A stretch of DNA of 64,000 bases from Anaerobacillus arseniciselenatis (GCF_001865995.1 NZ_MLQQ01000021.1:1-64000); one strand, 5' to 3'. Shown: positions 17,901 to 27,808, counted from the stretch's first letter. Program-made: numbers and translations. Notes: generated by a model not told the origin, from the letters alone.

Positions 17901-19187
17901 ATGAAAGGAAATACTAAATTACCGGTGAATCCGCCTTTTTATTACGGGTGGATTATTGTTTTTATTGCTGCCCTATCCGTATTTTTTTCTGGACCAGGGC
18001 AAACGTACTCGATTTCTATTTTTATCGATGCTTATTTAACACATTTTGGATGGAGTAGTACATTAGTTTCAACGATGTATTTATTTGCAACGTTGTTTGC
18101 AGGGTTACTTCTTTTTATAGTAGGTAGGTTCGTCGATAAGTTTGGTCAACGGCGTATGACTGTTACAGTTGCTTCACTTCTAGGCATCGCTTGTATTTTT
18201 AACAGCTTTTTATTAGGGCCAACGATGCTCTTCATTGGCTTTTTTATGTTAAGGCTATTCGGGCAAGGGTCAATGACGCTTATTCCAGGGACGCTTGTTC
18301 CACAATGGTTTGTTGGAAAAAGGGGTCGGGCGTTGAGTTTTATGGCTTTTGGTAGTTTTTTGAGTGCTGCGGCATTGCCACCATTTAATGCATGGTTAAT
18401 TGATACGGTCGGTTGGCAAACATCGTGGTTAGTTTGGGCAGGATTACTTTTTCTTATTTTTGTTCCTTTAGCCTTTTTCTTTATAAGAAATAAGCCTGAA
18501 GATGTTGGGCTTTATCCTGATAATTTAACGGAGGAAGAAGTCTCAGGAAGAGGATCTAAGAAATCATCAATTTTTGAGGAAGCTTGGACAGTAAAAGAAG
18601 CAATGAGGACGAAGCAATTTTGGTTGCTATTATTTTGTATAGCTGTCCCCTCGATGGTGAACACAGGAATCGTCTTTCATTTTGTTCCGATTTTAGCTGA
18701 AAGTGGAATTGGACGTACACAAGCTGCATTTATTTTAAGTATTATGGCGATCGTTTCCTTCCCGGTTACCTTTTTAGCAGGGTTTATCGTTGAAAGAGTG
18801 CAGGCAAATTATGTGTTAACTGTAGCTGCTCTCGGACAAATTGGAATTATGTTTCTTTTAGTGCAAACAGATACTTACACAGCGGCGATTATTTTCGGTA
18901 TTGCTCGTGGAATTGTTGGTGGGTTTGAAGCGATTAGTTTAGGGATTATATTTCCAAATTTCTTTGGTCGTGCCCATATCGGTAGTATAAAAGGTGTAAC
19001 GTCAACGATTATGGTTATCGGGTCTGCCTTTGGTCCCCTTCCGTTTGCGCTTGCGTACGATCGGTTTGGTAGCTATCAAGAAATAATATATGTAATGATG
19101 GTCTTTCCGTTGTTAGCAATGATCTTTGCGTTTATTTCAAAGAAACCAGAGAAAAGCGCCGTTAATTTAAAGGAGAAAGCGTCATGA
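17901..19187 (+). CDS. MFS transporter, monocarboxylate/OFA-like
   Basis: Membrane protein of 428 aa with 12 predicted hydrophobic segments and a cytoplasmic loop around residue 210. The MFS loop motif is visible as GRFVDKFGQRR. The start PPFYYGWIIVFIAAL and the helix-1 GPGQTYSIS segment resemble the OFA/monocarboxylate group; substrate unknown. ATG 17901 is chosen over TTG 17898 because GGGGGAG lies 6 nt before it. It has its own upstream region, and the next hairpin (19203) faces the minus-strand CBS gene. Confidence 0.85.
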   Translation: MKGNTKLPVNPPFYYGWIIVFIAALSVFFSGPGQTYSISIFIDAYLTHFGWSSTLVSTMYLFATLFAGLLLFIVGRFVDKFGQRRMTVTVASLLGIACIFNSFLLGPTMLFIGFFMLRLFGQGSMTLIPGTLVPQWFVGKRGRALSFMAFGSFLSAAALPPFNAWLIDTVGWQTSWLVWAGLLFLIFVPLAFFFIRNKPEDVGLYPDNLTEEEVSGRGSKKSSIFEEAWTVKEAMRTKQFWLLLFCIAVPSMVNTGIVFHFVPILAESGIGRTQAAFILSIMAIVSFPVTFLAGFIVERVQANYVLTVAALGQIGIMFLLVQTDTYTAAIIFGIARGIVGGFEAISLGIIFPNFFGRAHIGSIKGVTSTIMVIGSAFGPLPFALAYDRFGSYQEIIYVMMVFPLLAMIFAFISKKPEKSAVNLKEKAS

Positions 19188-19202
19188 CGTGGTAGTAAAA
19201 AA

Positions 19203-19232
19203 GTGGTGCGTCCCAAACGAGAGACGCACCAC
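19203..19232 (-). terminator. Terminator of the CBS-domain gene
   Basis: GTGGTGCGTC / GACGCACCAC perfect 10-bp stem. The A-run at 19197-19202 becomes a U-run on the minus strand. It may also stop the convergent MFS gene. Confidence 0.85.
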
Positions 19233-19257
19233 ACAATATACCTAACCCATTGATCAA

Positions 19258-19701
19258 CTATTTGTTATTAAGTTGATCTGGTTCTGATGGAGTTGAAATG
19301 CTTGATAAAGCTTCACCAGCTTCGTCTTCATAAATGTTCTGCTCGGCTAAGTCACCGATAGCAACCATACCTACTAATTGGTTGTTATCAACAACTGGCA
19401 AACGGCGAATTTGTTGTTTCGCCATTAAGTCAGCTGCCTCATGAACATCCATATTGGAAGTGGCAGCGGTAATATTATTCGTCATACACTCAGAAACTGG
19501 CGTATTTGTAGCTTCCCCATCAGCAGTGGATCGTATCGTAATGTCTCGGTCAGTAACAATCCCTTGTAGTTGACCGTTATCAACGACAGGAAGTGCACCG
19601 ATGTTATGTTGCTTCATTAAGTTAGCAGCTTCTTGGATTGATTGCTCAGGCGATATAGAAACAACGTTTTTTGTCATGATTTCGTTAATTGAATGTTGCA
19701 T
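19258..19701 (-). CDS. Two-CBS-domain protein
   Basis: Cytosolic protein of 147 aa made of two CBS domains (about residues 7-60 and 72-125) with a short acidic tail. Repeated patterns are visible: MTKNVVSISPEQSI...IGALPVVDNGQLQGIVTDRD and the paired RRLPVVDNNQLVGMVAIGD. CBS pairs bind adenine nucleotides and act as energy or stress sensors; it resembles B. subtilis YhcV. AAAGGAGGG precedes the ATG. Monocistronic, with a strong terminator. The target is unknown. Confidence 0.9.
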   Translation of the reverse strand: MQHSINEIMTKNVVSISPEQSIQEAANLMKQHNIGALPVVDNGQLQGIVTDRDITIRSTADGEATNTPVSECMTNNITAATSNMDVHEAADLMAKQQIRRLPVVDNNQLVGMVAIGDLAEQNIYEDEAGEALSSISTPSEPDQLNNK

Positions 19702-19798
19702 TGTTTTCCCTCCTTTACTCTAAATAGTGTCTTCTAGAGCAAAGAAAACATTCGAGGAGAACGATGAAAAATCATGAAATCATTGACATTTCTAACAG

Positions 19799-20419
19799 CT
19801 ATTTTACCGCTACAGCAACCCCTAATGGATAATACACATCTTTTCGAGGAGGCTCAATCGTCACTCCGCGTTGGTAGTAAAATTCAACTTCAGAAAACCC
19901 TTGAAATAAATTTTTGAATTCCTCAATCGTAAATTGATGAACGTGGAAAGGTTGTCCACTAGGAACTCCTTTTCCTTGACCGAAAGGGGTCGATAAGATG
20001 AGCTTACCTCCAGGGTTCAATAATTCATACATATTTTTCATAAATAGCTGATCATCTTCAACATGTTCAATCGTTTCAAAACTTAAGATTGTGTCGAATG
20101 TACCAAGTTTTTGAGGTAACTCGCGATCAAGAACATCTCCTTTTTGAAACGTCAAAAGTGGATGGTAATAATTATCGATCGCGTACTTTAACGTTTTATC
20201 ATCAATGTCGACTGCGATCATCTCCGTAATTTCCTTTTTCCTGTCTTTTGTAACCATCTGACTACCGTAGCCTGTTCCGCAAGCTATGTCGAGAACACGT
20301 CCTTTCACATAAGGAGTAGAAAAGTAATATCTCGCAATATGCTCTAAAAGCAGTCCATTCATAGGTTTCATTTCTTTAGGAATGATTCTTTCTCCAGTAT
20401 CTTCTAACACTTTTATCAC
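19799..20419 (-). CDS. Class I SAM-dependent methyltransferase
   Basis: Cytosolic enzyme of 206 aa. Motif I VLDIACGTGYGSQM (about residues 42-55) binds SAM; an acidic motif II follows (MIAVDIDDKTL), and FDTILSFETIEHVED forms the post-II region. It is of the UbiE/Methyltransf_11 type; the acceptor is unknown. GTG start at 20419 with a poorly placed AAAGG upstream, so the exact start is less certain. It is divergent from the SulP gene and is not part of an obvious operon. Confidence 0.82.
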   Translation of the reverse strand: MIKVLEDTGERIIPKEMKPMNGLLLEHIARYYFSTPYVKGRVLDIACGTGYGSQMVTKDRKKEITEMIAVDIDDKTLKYAIDNYYHPLLTFQKGDVLDRELPQKLGTFDTILSFETIEHVEDDQLFMKNMYELLNPGGKLILSTPFGQGKGVPSGQPFHVHQFTIEEFKNLFQGFSEVEFYYQRGVTIEPPRKDVYYPLGVAVAVK

Positions 20420-20520
20420 CGCTTATATAAATTTTTCCTTTAAATAAAGTAAGAATATTATTTCATTATATTACAAGTGAAATAATAATGAAATGTAAGC
20501 AAGCGTGTTTTTAATGTATT

Positions 20521-20574
20521 TGTCCGCCTCCAGTGGACAAAATGGCGAAATGTCCACGAGGGGTGTCTGACACC
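20521..20574 (-). repeat. GTGTCAGACAC/GTGGACA repeat, copy 1
   Basis: About 54 bp with GGTGTCTGACACC at one end and TGTCC...GGACA words at the other, related to copies at 41392, 45305, 48607 and 56235. It lies in the 381-nt gap between the methyltransferase and SulP genes. A separate 8-bp hairpin, GACTTTCG/CGAAAGTC (20747-20769), lies in the SulP leader. Confidence 0.75.
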
Positions 20575-20800
20575 AAAAGGAATTTTCAGATTAATTAAAC
20601 TTTAAAATTGTGATCAAGTTGTGAAGTTAAGTGGTAATAACGAGTATTAGTTAGTAAAACAGAGTATTTATAGTATGATTTCCGCTTACATGCGAATTTC
20701 ATTTCTTTTGAGTTCATGTTACTATTCAATGTATTGGAAACGGACTGACTTTCGTGAGAGTCGAAAGTCGCATTTTAAAAATAAAGAAAGAGGTGTTAGC

Positions 20801-22261
20801 TTGAATTTACAAGCAATTAAAAAAGAATGGTTTAGCAATGTTAAGGGGGATACATTAGCTGGGATTGTTGTCGCATTAGCGTTAATTCCTGAAGCGATTG
20901 CCTTTTCAATCATCGCGGGAGTAGACCCGATGGTTGGATTATATGCTTCGTTTTGTATTGCCTTAGTGATCGCATTTATCGGTGGCCGTCCAGGAATGAT
21001 TTCAGGGGCTACAGGAGCAATGGCTTTATTAATGATTACATTAATTGCGGACCATGGATTACAGTATTTATTAGCAGCAACGATTTTAACGGGTATAATT
21101 CAAATTTTATTCGGCGTTTTTAAGCTGGCTAAGTATATGAAGTTTATACCGAGATCTGTTATGGTAGGCTTCGTAAACGCGTTAGCTATTTTAATATTTA
21201 CAGCGCAATTACAACACTTTGTGAATGTAACTTGGGTAATGTACGCTTTAGTAGCATTAACACTTGGAATTATTTACATTTTACCAAGGTTTACAAATGC
21301 GGTTCCGTCAACTTTAGTGGCAATTATTGTAGTAACAGCAATCGCTATTTTTGGTGGTCTTGGAGTAAGTACGGTTGGAAGCATGGGGACATTACCAAGT
21401 ACTCTTCCTATATTCTTAATCCCTTCAATTCCGTTAACGTTAGAAACATTAATGATTATTTTACCTTACTCATTAGCTTTAGCGATTGTCGGTTTACTCG
21501 AGTCACTATTAACGGCTCAAATCGTTGATGATATGACTGACACAGATAGTGATAAAAACAAAGAAAGTCGTGGTCAAGGAGTTGCGAATGTCGTAACTGG
21601 ATGTTTCGGTGGAATGGCTGGTTGTGCGATGATTGGTCAATCAGTGATTAATGTGAAATCAGGTGGAACAGGACGTTTGTCATCACTTGTCGCAGGTATT
21701 GTCTTAATGTTATTACTTCTTGTCCTTGGTGGTTTAGTTGTTCAAATTCCAATGGCAGCACTTGCTGGGGTCATGATCATGGTGTCGATCGGTACGTTCG
21801 ATTGGAGCTCTTTAAAAACGTTACACAAAATTCCGAAAACTGATGCAACGGTTATGGTTGTAACTGTCTTAACGGTTGTTATCACTCATAACTTAGCAAT
21901 TGGTGTACTAACGGGTGTCGTTTTAAGTGCGATTTTCTTTGGTGCAAAAATCTCAAAGGTTCATGTTACATCAAAACTCTCACACTCAGGTGAGAAGAAA
22001 ACATACTTTGTTGAAGGTCAACTTTTCTTTGTATCAGTGACAGATTTTATCGAAGCGTTTAACTTTAAAGATGAAGTGAAAGAAGTTGAGATTGATTTCA
22101 GTCGTGCCCATCTTTGGGATGACTCAGCAATTGGTGCAATTGATAAAGTTGAAATGAAATACGAACAAACTGGAGCTACTGTTCACTTAACAGGATTGAA
22201 TAAAGAAAGTTCACTATTAGTTCAAAAAATCGGTGGCTTATCGAAAAACTCTGGTCACTAA
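20801..22261 (+). CDS. SulP family anion transporter with STAS domain
   Basis: Membrane protein of 486 aa from TTG 20801, chosen because GAAAGAGGTG precedes it and the SulP N-terminus ([20 protein letters not shown]) begins soon after. The longer in-frame ORF from 20675 would add 42 residues with no SulP character. About 12 hydrophobic segments are followed by a cytoplasmic STAS domain (about residues 390-480: [20 protein letters not shown]). SulP carriers move sulphate, bicarbonate or other anions. Its pairing with a universal stress protein suggests a bicarbonate or stress-linked role, but the substrate is not proven. An 8-bp hairpin (20747-20769) lies in its leader. Confidence 0.88.
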   Translation: MNLQAIKKEWFSNVKGDTLAGIVVALALIPEAIAFSIIAGVDPMVGLYASFCIALVIAFIGGRPGMISGATGAMALLMITLIADHGLQYLLAATILTGIIQILFGVFKLAKYMKFIPRSVMVGFVNALAILIFTAQLQHFVNVTWVMYALVALTLGIIYILPRFTNAVPSTLVAIIVVTAIAIFGGLGVSTVGSMGTLPSTLPIFLIPSIPLTLETLMIILPYSLALAIVGLLESLLTAQIVDDMTDTDSDKNKESRGQGVANVVTGCFGGMAGCAMIGQSVINVKSGGTGRLSSLVAGIVLMLLLLVLGGLVVQIPMAALAGVMIMVSIGTFDWSSLKTLHKIPKTDATVMVVTVLTVVITHNLAIGVLTGVVLSAIFFGAKISKVHVTSKLSHSGEKKTYFVEGQLFFVSVTDFIEAFNFKDEVKEVEIDFSRAHLWDDSAIGAIDKVEMKYEQTGATVHLTGLNKESSLLVQKIGGLSKNSGH

Positions 22262-22285
22262 CATTTGAAAATGAGACATTAGTAT

Positions 22286-22343
22286 AAGTGTTTGTGCACC
22301 TTTTGAACATTACTGTTTCAAAAGATGCCTGACACTTTTGTTT
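22286..22343 (+). terminator. Hairpin between SulP and UspA genes
   Basis: AAGTGT/ACACTT and TTTTGAA/TTCAAAA nested stems are followed by TTGTTTT. It could end the SulP transcript or act as a partial terminator within a SulP-UspA operon. Confidence 0.55.
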
Positions 22344-22388
22344 TATAGCAAAATTTTTTAATCGAATACAAAATACGGGGGTTTCTCA

Positions 22389-22808
22389 ATGTTTAAAAAT
22401 ATATTACTTGCGGCTGACGGTTCAGCACACTCTTTAAGAGCTACGGAAAATGCAATTCAATTACTTTCTGAAAAAGACTCTGGATTCGTAACAGTAGTTT
22501 ATGCGGTTGATGGTTCAACATCAAAATCAGATGTTTTGCATAATAAAGATAGCAAAGATATCGAAGTGAAACGTAAAGAAAAGCTAAAAGACATTTTTGG
22601 TTCATTAGAAAAAGCAAATGTTCGTCACGAACTGAAGATCGTTCACGGAGACCCAGGAGAGACGATCGTAGAGTTTGCAAATGAAAATGAATTCGATTGC
22701 TTAGTTATTGGGAGCCGAGGACTTAATCGTCTGCAAAGCATGGTATTAGGCGGAGTAAGTCATAAAGTGGCAAAACGAGCAAATTGTCCAGTAATGATTG
22801 TTAAATAA
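22389..22808 (+). CDS. Universal stress protein (UspA family)
   Basis: Cytosolic protein of 139 aa with the Usp fold: the start MFKNILLAADGS, and the ATP-binding pattern G-2x-G-9x-G-S/T visible in GSRGLNRLQSMVLGGVS near residues 112-128. The ATP-binding subclass is therefore likely. GGGGG precedes the ATG. It follows the SulP gene by 127 nt in the same direction, a frequent arrangement in bacilli; a shared transcript or regulation is inferred. Confidence 0.92.
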   Translation: MFKNILLAADGSAHSLRATENAIQLLSEKDSGFVTVVYAVDGSTSKSDVLHNKDSKDIEVKRKEKLKDIFGSLEKANVRHELKIVHGDPGETIVEFANENEFDCLVIGSRGLNRLQSMVLGGVSHKVAKRANCPVMIVK

Positions 22809-22816
22809 TCTAAAAT

Positions 22817-22901
22817 AAAGGCTGTCTACTAGAGAGCATAGTTAACCGTCGTGTATTGTGAATACGTGTGGTTGCTATTGTTTCTAGAGGGCAGCCTTTT
22901 T
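22817..22901 (+). terminator. Terminator of the UspA gene
   Basis: AAAGGCTGTC...CTAGAG and CTAGAGGGCAGCCTTTTT form a long stem with a large loop, ending in a T run. Confidence 0.75.
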
Positions 22902-22953
22902 AATAACGGTAAATGCCACCAGCCTCACTCATAGAATCCGCAAAATAAGTCCA

Positions 22954-23240
22954 TTAATTATCACTTGTGAAATAAGGACCGTTAAAATAATTGCCATTAG
23001 AAATCCGAGTTTGTACAACCTCTATTTCGCTACTTTGCCCTGAAACATCACCAACCATATATTCAAAATAAGCCATGGCATTGTCAATCACATGATAAGA
23101 TACGGTCACATCATTAACATTCTCATAATCATATGTAATTTGCATCTGTTCGAAAAAAATCGATGAATCCTATGTTACATAGTTCCTTCTGTAAAATAAA
23201 TTTCTGTATTATTGACCTGTTCATCGGTGCTAGTGTACAT
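22954..23240 (-). pseudogene. Frameshifted small gene, family unknown
   Basis: On the minus strand GGAGG precedes an ATG (23240) that opens MYTSTDEQVNNTEIYFTEG and stops after 21 codons. A second frame, shifted by two, continues from 23145 as MQITYDYENVNDVTVSYHVI for 63 aa to a stop at 22954; its own start has no good ribosome site. The simplest reading is one gene of about 90 aa broken by a short indel or stop region around 23150-23180. I do not recognise the protein. Both parts are acidic, with no signal peptide. Confidence 0.45.
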
Positions 23241-23365
23241 CAATCCCTCCTTCGAATAACTTAATGTTATTGTTTTAATTAAAAAAAGTTATAGACTTTT
23301 CGATCAAATCCCTTTATGATTATTTTAAAATGAATTTTTTTACTTCTAGTAAAGGCATGTGATAA

Positions 23366-24658
23366 ATGATGGAAACGACTGTTGCAGTTATTGGTGCGGG
23401 GAATCGTGGGAATTTATACAGTGATTTTGCGAAGCTTTATCCTGAAAAAATGAGGGTAGTAGCCGTTGCTGAGCCTGATGAGGAACGTAGAGATCAATTT
23501 GTCCAAAAACATCAGATCCATTCTAATAATATTTATGCTACATATGATGCGTTATTAGAGAAAGAGAAGTTTTGTGATGCAGTAATTGTTGCAACGCAAG
23601 ATAATGAACATTTTCAGCCGGTGATGCAAGCTTTAAATAAAGGGTACCACGTATTGGTTGAGAAGCCGATGAGCCCTAGTATTGATGAATGTTATGCAAT
23701 GGTACGCAAATCAAAACAAAACAATAAGCTATTATTGCTTGCGTATGTGTTACGATACACTCCATTTTTTCAAAGAATAAAACAATTAATCGATGAGCAT
23801 GCAATTGGAGATGTTCGTCATATTTCAATTGATATGAATGTTGCCTATTGGCATCAAGCCCATAGTTTTGTAAGGGGAAATTGGCGTAATTTAGCTAGTT
23901 CTTCACCGATGATTTTAGCAAAAGCTTGTCATGATTTTGATATCATTCATTACTTAATAGATAGCCGATGTCAGAAGATATCTTCTTTTGGAGAGCTTAC
24001 TCATTTCAGAAAAGAAAATGCGCCATCGCAATTTATTATGCGTTGTTTAGATCGTTGTCATATTGAAAAAGACTGTCCTTATTCAGCTGAAAAAATATAC
24101 TTGCAAAACAATATCGAGTGGCCAGTTAATACGATTACCAATGACCTTTCAATTGAAGCGCGATTAAAAGCGATTGAAACTGGCCCGTACGGACGTTGTG
24201 TATATCATTGCGATAATGATGTCGTTGATCACCAAATTGTGAATATGCAATTCAATAATAAATCAACAGCAACGATAACGATGAGCGGCTTTACCGATAA
24301 ACTTGAACGGTATGTTCGCCTACTTGGTACTCACGGAGAAATTTCTGGAGAGTTTAGTTCAAATCAAATTAGTTTGAAACCGTTCGGAAAAAAAGAAATG
24401 ATTTATCAAGTGAACCCTGCTACTTATGGGATGCACGCCGGTGGGGATTTCGGTCTTATGGAACAATTTTGTAAACAAATGACAGCCTCGGTCTCCTCAA
24501 ACGACTTTTACGATAGCGAAGATACAATCCTTAGCCATATCTATGCACATATGGCTGAAACGTCAAGGTTAAATGGGGAAACTGTTTATACGAGCGAGTA
24601 TATTCCTAAGCTAGCAGAAGCCAAAGGGAAAAGGGATATTACTAGAGCTACACAATAA
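23366..24658 (+). CDS. Gfo/Idh/MocA family oxidoreductase
   Basis: NAD(P)-dependent sugar or inositol-type dehydrogenase, 430 aa, cytosolic. The Rossmann start is TVAVIGAGNRGNLY, and the EKPMS motif with the conserved lysine lies near residue 98. A cysteine-rich insert (CLDRCHIEKDCPYSA, about residues 228-242) is typical of one subgroup and may bind zinc. ATG 23366 is followed by a second ATG; the AAAGG at 23351 fits either. It lies just upstream of an ABC sugar importer in the same direction, so it probably acts on the imported compound. The substrate is unknown. Confidence 0.88.
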   Translation: MMETTVAVIGAGNRGNLYSDFAKLYPEKMRVVAVAEPDEERRDQFVQKHQIHSNNIYATYDALLEKEKFCDAVIVATQDNEHFQPVMQALNKGYHVLVEKPMSPSIDECYAMVRKSKQNNKLLLLAYVLRYTPFFQRIKQLIDEHAIGDVRHISIDMNVAYWHQAHSFVRGNWRNLASSSPMILAKACHDFDIIHYLIDSRCQKISSFGELTHFRKENAPSQFIMRCLDRCHIEKDCPYSAEKIYLQNNIEWPVNTITNDLSIEARLKAIETGPYGRCVYHCDNDVVDHQIVNMQFNNKSTATITMSGFTDKLERYVRLLGTHGEISGEFSSNQISLKPFGKKEMIYQVNPATYGMHAGGDFGLMEQFCKQMTASVSSNDFYDSEDTILSHIYAHMAETSRLNGETVYTSEYIPKLAEAKGKRDITRATQ

Positions 24659-24699
24659 AAAAGTAAACATAATCATATAAACGTGATTATTTTGCTTTC
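24659..24699 (+). terminator. Hairpin between the oxidoreductase and ABC genes
   Basis: ATAATCA/TGATTAT with flanking AAAG.AAA/TTT.CTTT pairs forms an AT-rich stem followed by T-rich sequence. It is probably a partial terminator separating the oxidoreductase from the binding-protein gene. Confidence 0.5.
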
Positions 24700-24737
24700 T
24701 ATAAATATATTAACAAATAGAAATAGGGGGATATTTG

Positions 24738-26039
24738 ATGAAAAAATTAATTTACTTGCTTTTTAGCTTAATGTTGCTGTTGTTGATTACAGCATGTGGT
24801 AACGAAGAAACTGCATCAGAAGCTCTAAGTCCAAATGAATCGAAATCTGAAGATGCAATAACTAGTGATGACCAAACAGTAGAAGAAGTAACGATTACGG
24901 CATGGGTAATGGGTACTGATGATTATTGGCGAAGTTATCATGATGATCTTGTTGAAAGGTTTATGGCAGAATATCCACATATTAAAGTCGATTTAGATTA
25001 CATACCTTGGGGCGAAGGAGAAAATCAGCTAATTACTTCAGCTGCAAACAAAACACTTCCGGATGTATCTACAATTGCTGGTCGCTGGACGGCACAAATG
25101 GTGGCAATGGAAGTTGTAGAATCACTAGATAGCTATTTTGATAGTAATTTTTCAAATGAATTTGTTGATGCTGCTTGGAATACGACTCAGTATCAAGATG
25201 AAACTTGGGGATTACCCGTCGGATTTACGACAACTGGACTTTTTTATCATGCCGATTGGTTAGAGGAGGCAGGTTTTAGTGAACCACCAACAACTTGGGA
25301 TAAATTTCTTGAAGTTGCTAAAGCATTCACGAATGATGGGAAATATGGCTTTGGTTTGGTAGGCGACAACAGCATGGAAACAACAATGTTTTGGGCTCCT
25401 TTTTTATGGGGGAATGGCGGTGATATTTTAACTGAAGATATGTCAAAAGCTATTTTTAACTCACCAGAAGGAATTGAGGCATTACAATTTTATAAGGAGT
25501 TATATCGTGAAGCATCCCCTGAAGGAAGTATTAGTAACCGAAGAGGAGATTCACAAAATTTATTTTTAACAGGAGCTGTCGGAATGACAACGGTTGGTCC
25601 GTGGTTTCCGAAATTTATTGAGGACGACGCTCCTGAAATTGAATATGGGATCACTCCATATCCATTAAAAAAACAACCAGCTAATTTAGGAACTGCTGAT
25701 CATATCGTCATGTTTAATACATCTGAAAAGAAAGAAGCAGCGTGGACATTTATGGAGTTTTTCACTAATCAAGAAAATGATTTAAAATGGGCAAAACATC
25801 AAGGCTTTATACCTTATCGTGAGGCTAATTTAAATGACGAAGAAATAACGAGTAATGAAGATATGGCGTTTTTCTTAAACGTTGCTGAGGACGCAATTTC
25901 TTACCCAACATTACCAGAATGGCCACAAATCGACCAAGCGATTGCTGATGCAATTCAACAAGCATTAATAGGGACTAAAACAGCTGAAGATGCCCTTAAC
26001 GATGCAGCTGCAATAGTAAATGAATTACTTGGGAATTAA
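24738..26039 (+). CDS. ABC sugar-binding lipoprotein
   Basis: Extracellular solute-binding protein of 433 aa (family 1, maltose-binding type). The signal peptide ends in a lipobox LLITAC with Cys20, followed by an acidic Ser/Glu-rich linker, so it is anchored to the outer face of the membrane. The body has typical segments such as NKTLPDVSTIAGRWTAQM and TFMEFFTNQENDLKWAKHQG. ATG 24738 is preferred to TTG 24735; AGGGGG lies upstream. It feeds the two permeases downstream. The sugar is unknown, and no glycosidase or regulator is adjacent. Confidence 0.9.
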   Translation: MKKLIYLLFSLMLLLLITACGNEETASEALSPNESKSEDAITSDDQTVEEVTITAWVMGTDDYWRSYHDDLVERFMAEYPHIKVDLDYIPWGEGENQLITSAANKTLPDVSTIAGRWTAQMVAMEVVESLDSYFDSNFSNEFVDAAWNTTQYQDETWGLPVGFTTTGLFYHADWLEEAGFSEPPTTWDKFLEVAKAFTNDGKYGFGLVGDNSMETTMFWAPFLWGNGGDILTEDMSKAIFNSPEGIEALQFYKELYREASPEGSISNRRGDSQNLFLTGAVGMTTVGPWFPKFIEDDAPEIEYGITPYPLKKQPANLGTADHIVMFNTSEKKEAAWTFMEFFTNQENDLKWAKHQGFIPYREANLNDEEITSNEDMAFFLNVAEDAISYPTLPEWPQIDQAIADAIQQALIGTKTAEDALNDAAAIVNELLGN

Positions 26040-26050
26040 AAAAATAATGG

Positions 26051-26079
26051 AGATCGTACTCATATTTTGAGTGCGATCT
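26051..26079 (+). other. Intra-operon hairpin after the binding-protein gene
   Basis: AGATCGTACTC pairs with GAGTGCGATCT over ATATTTT. It lies directly after the lipoprotein stop. Such hairpins often protect the upstream mRNA and lower permease expression in binding-protein operons. Confidence 0.65.
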
Positions 26080-26114
26080 TCACTTTGGTTAAAAAATTAA
26101 AAGTGGTGGGGATA

Positions 26115-26993
26115 TTGAGAAGAAGAGAAAGTTTAACGGGATTATTATTTATACTACCTGCTTTACTCGTACTATGTGTCGTTGTTTTTTATCCACTTAC
26201 TTGGACTTTTTGGCTTAGCCTACAAGAAAAAATATTAATTTCACCAGTAAATGATCAATTTGTCGGTCTTGCTCACTTTCAAAAAATCTTTACGGATGCA
26301 AATTTATGGAAATATATTTGGATAACACTCGTTTTTACGATTTCATCTGTTGCAATAAAAGTGGTGTTTGGGATGATCGGAGCATTATTATTACACCAAA
26401 ATTATCCGGGAACGAAAGTATACTGGTCGCTTTTTACAATACCGTGGCTCATTCCTTCAGTTGTTGCTGCGTTAATTTGGCGCTGGATGTTACATGAACA
26501 GTTCGGGATTATTAATCAAGTTTTAATTTCTATAGGGGTGATTGATACACAAATTCCTTGGTTAAGTAGGGAGTTCTTATCACTTGTTTCGGTCATAGTT
26601 GTTGATGCTTGGGTTGGCTTACCGTTTATGATCATTGTATGTCTTGCAGGGTTAAAAACAATACCAGAACAATGGTATGAGGCAGCTAAGGTAGATGGAG
26701 CAAATAGTCTACAACAGTTTTCTAATATTACATTACCGAGTATGAAGACAATTTTACTCGTGATGGGAACGTTAAGCTTCATCGGCACGTTCAATAGCTT
26801 TAATATTATTTATACAATGACTGGAGGCGGGCCAATTAATGCAACAAACACTTTAGTCATTTATATATATCGGACTGCATTTACACAATACAATTTCGGG
26901 TTGGCGTCAGCTTTAGCGGTTATCACATTTATGATTATTTCAATCATTGTTATTTATTATCGAAGACTTTTAGACAGGGAAGGAGAATTTTAA
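26115..26993 (+). CDS. ABC sugar permease, MalF-type
   Basis: Membrane protein of about 292 aa with six hydrophobic segments. The EAA loop that docks the ATPase is visible as EAAKVDGANSLQQFSNITLP. An ORF opens at TTG 26067, but that codon lies inside the intra-operon hairpin, so TTG 26115 (after GGTGGGG) is preferred with moderate certainty; GTG 26103 is another option. The stop overlaps the next start by one base (TAATG), giving translational coupling. No ATPase gene is nearby, so a shared MsmX-type ATPase encoded elsewhere probably energises it. Confidence 0.88.
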   Translation: MRRRESLTGLLFILPALLVLCVVVFYPLTWTFWLSLQEKILISPVNDQFVGLAHFQKIFTDANLWKYIWITLVFTISSVAIKVVFGMIGALLLHQNYPGTKVYWSLFTIPWLIPSVVAALIWRWMLHEQFGIINQVLISIGVIDTQIPWLSREFLSLVSVIVVDAWVGLPFMIIVCLAGLKTIPEQWYEAAKVDGANSLQQFSNITLPSMKTILLVMGTLSFIGTFNSFNIIYTMTGGGPINATNTLVIYIYRTAFTQYNFGLASALAVITFMIISIIVIYYRRLLDREGEF

Positions 26994-27808
26994 TGAAGCG
27001 TTTATTATGGTATATCACAATCACTATATTTGCTTTATTTATGATCTTTCCTTTACTTTGGATGATATCAACAGCGTTAAAGCCTACGAATGAAATTTTT
27101 TCATTAACACCTTCCTTCATTCCGGAAAATGTGACATTCCAGTCGTTTATAGATGTTATTAAAATGGAGTCGTATCGTCGTTATTTAGGAAACAGTTTAT
27201 TTGTGGCAATCTGTTCAACGATTATTTCAGTCTTATTATCGAGTTTAGCCGGTTACGGGTTTTCAAGGTTTTATTTTAAAGGAAGAAAGCGACTATTACA
27301 TATTTTTTTAAGTGCACAAATGATACCAGGCGTCATTTTGTTGATGCCAATCTTTTTTATTATGACGAATTTAAAATTAATGGATACTTATTTAGGGTTA
27401 ATTTTAGCATATGTCACGTTTTCATTACCTTTCTCAACGTGGATTATGACAGGTTTTTATAAAAGAATTCCTCGTGAGCTAGATGAGGCAGCAATGATTG
27501 ATGGAGCATCTCGTTTTAAAGCTTTCGTTAAAGTTGTGCTACCGCTAGCTAGCCCAGGGATGGTCTCAACGGCTATTTTTTCATTTTTAGTTGCTTGGGA
27601 TGAGTTTTTATTTACACTGACATTAACATCTTCGGAAGAAAAAAGAACATTACCATATGGGCTTTATAGTTTTATGACACAATACGGAGTGGAATGGAAT
27701 AATTTAATGGCAGCCTCGATCATTGCGATTATTCCACCGTTAATTATCTTTTTATTTTTACATAAATATTTTTTGCGAGGATTTACAAGTGGTGCTTTAA
27801 AAGAATAA
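26993..27808 (+). CDS. ABC sugar permease, MalG-type
   Basis: Second permease of the importer, 271 aa with six hydrophobic segments. The EAA motif reads ELDEAAMIDGASRFKAFVKV, followed by VLPLASPG. It is translationally coupled to the MalF-type gene through TAATG. It ends the operon; a short AT-rich gap separates it from sspH, and no clear terminator is seen. The family is certain, the sugar unknown. Confidence 0.9.
   Translation: MKRLLWYITITIFALFMIFPLLWMISTALKPTNEIFSLTPSFIPENVTFQSFIDVIKMESYRRYLGNSLFVAICSTIISVLLSSLAGYGFSRFYFKGRKRLLHIFLSAQMIPGVILLMPIFFIMTNLKLMDTYLGLILAYVTFSLPFSTWIMTGFYKRIPRELDEAAMIDGASRFKAFVKVVLPLASPGMVSTAIFSFLVAWDEFLFTLTLTSSEEKRTLPYGLYSFMTQYGVEWNNLMAASIIAIIPPLIIFLFLHKYFLRGFTSGALKE

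Noticed and set aside
20675..20800. 42-codon N-terminal extension of the SulP gene
   Set aside because: No ribosome site before ATG 20675, no SulP character, and it spans a hairpin. TTG 20801 has GAAAGAGGTG in place.
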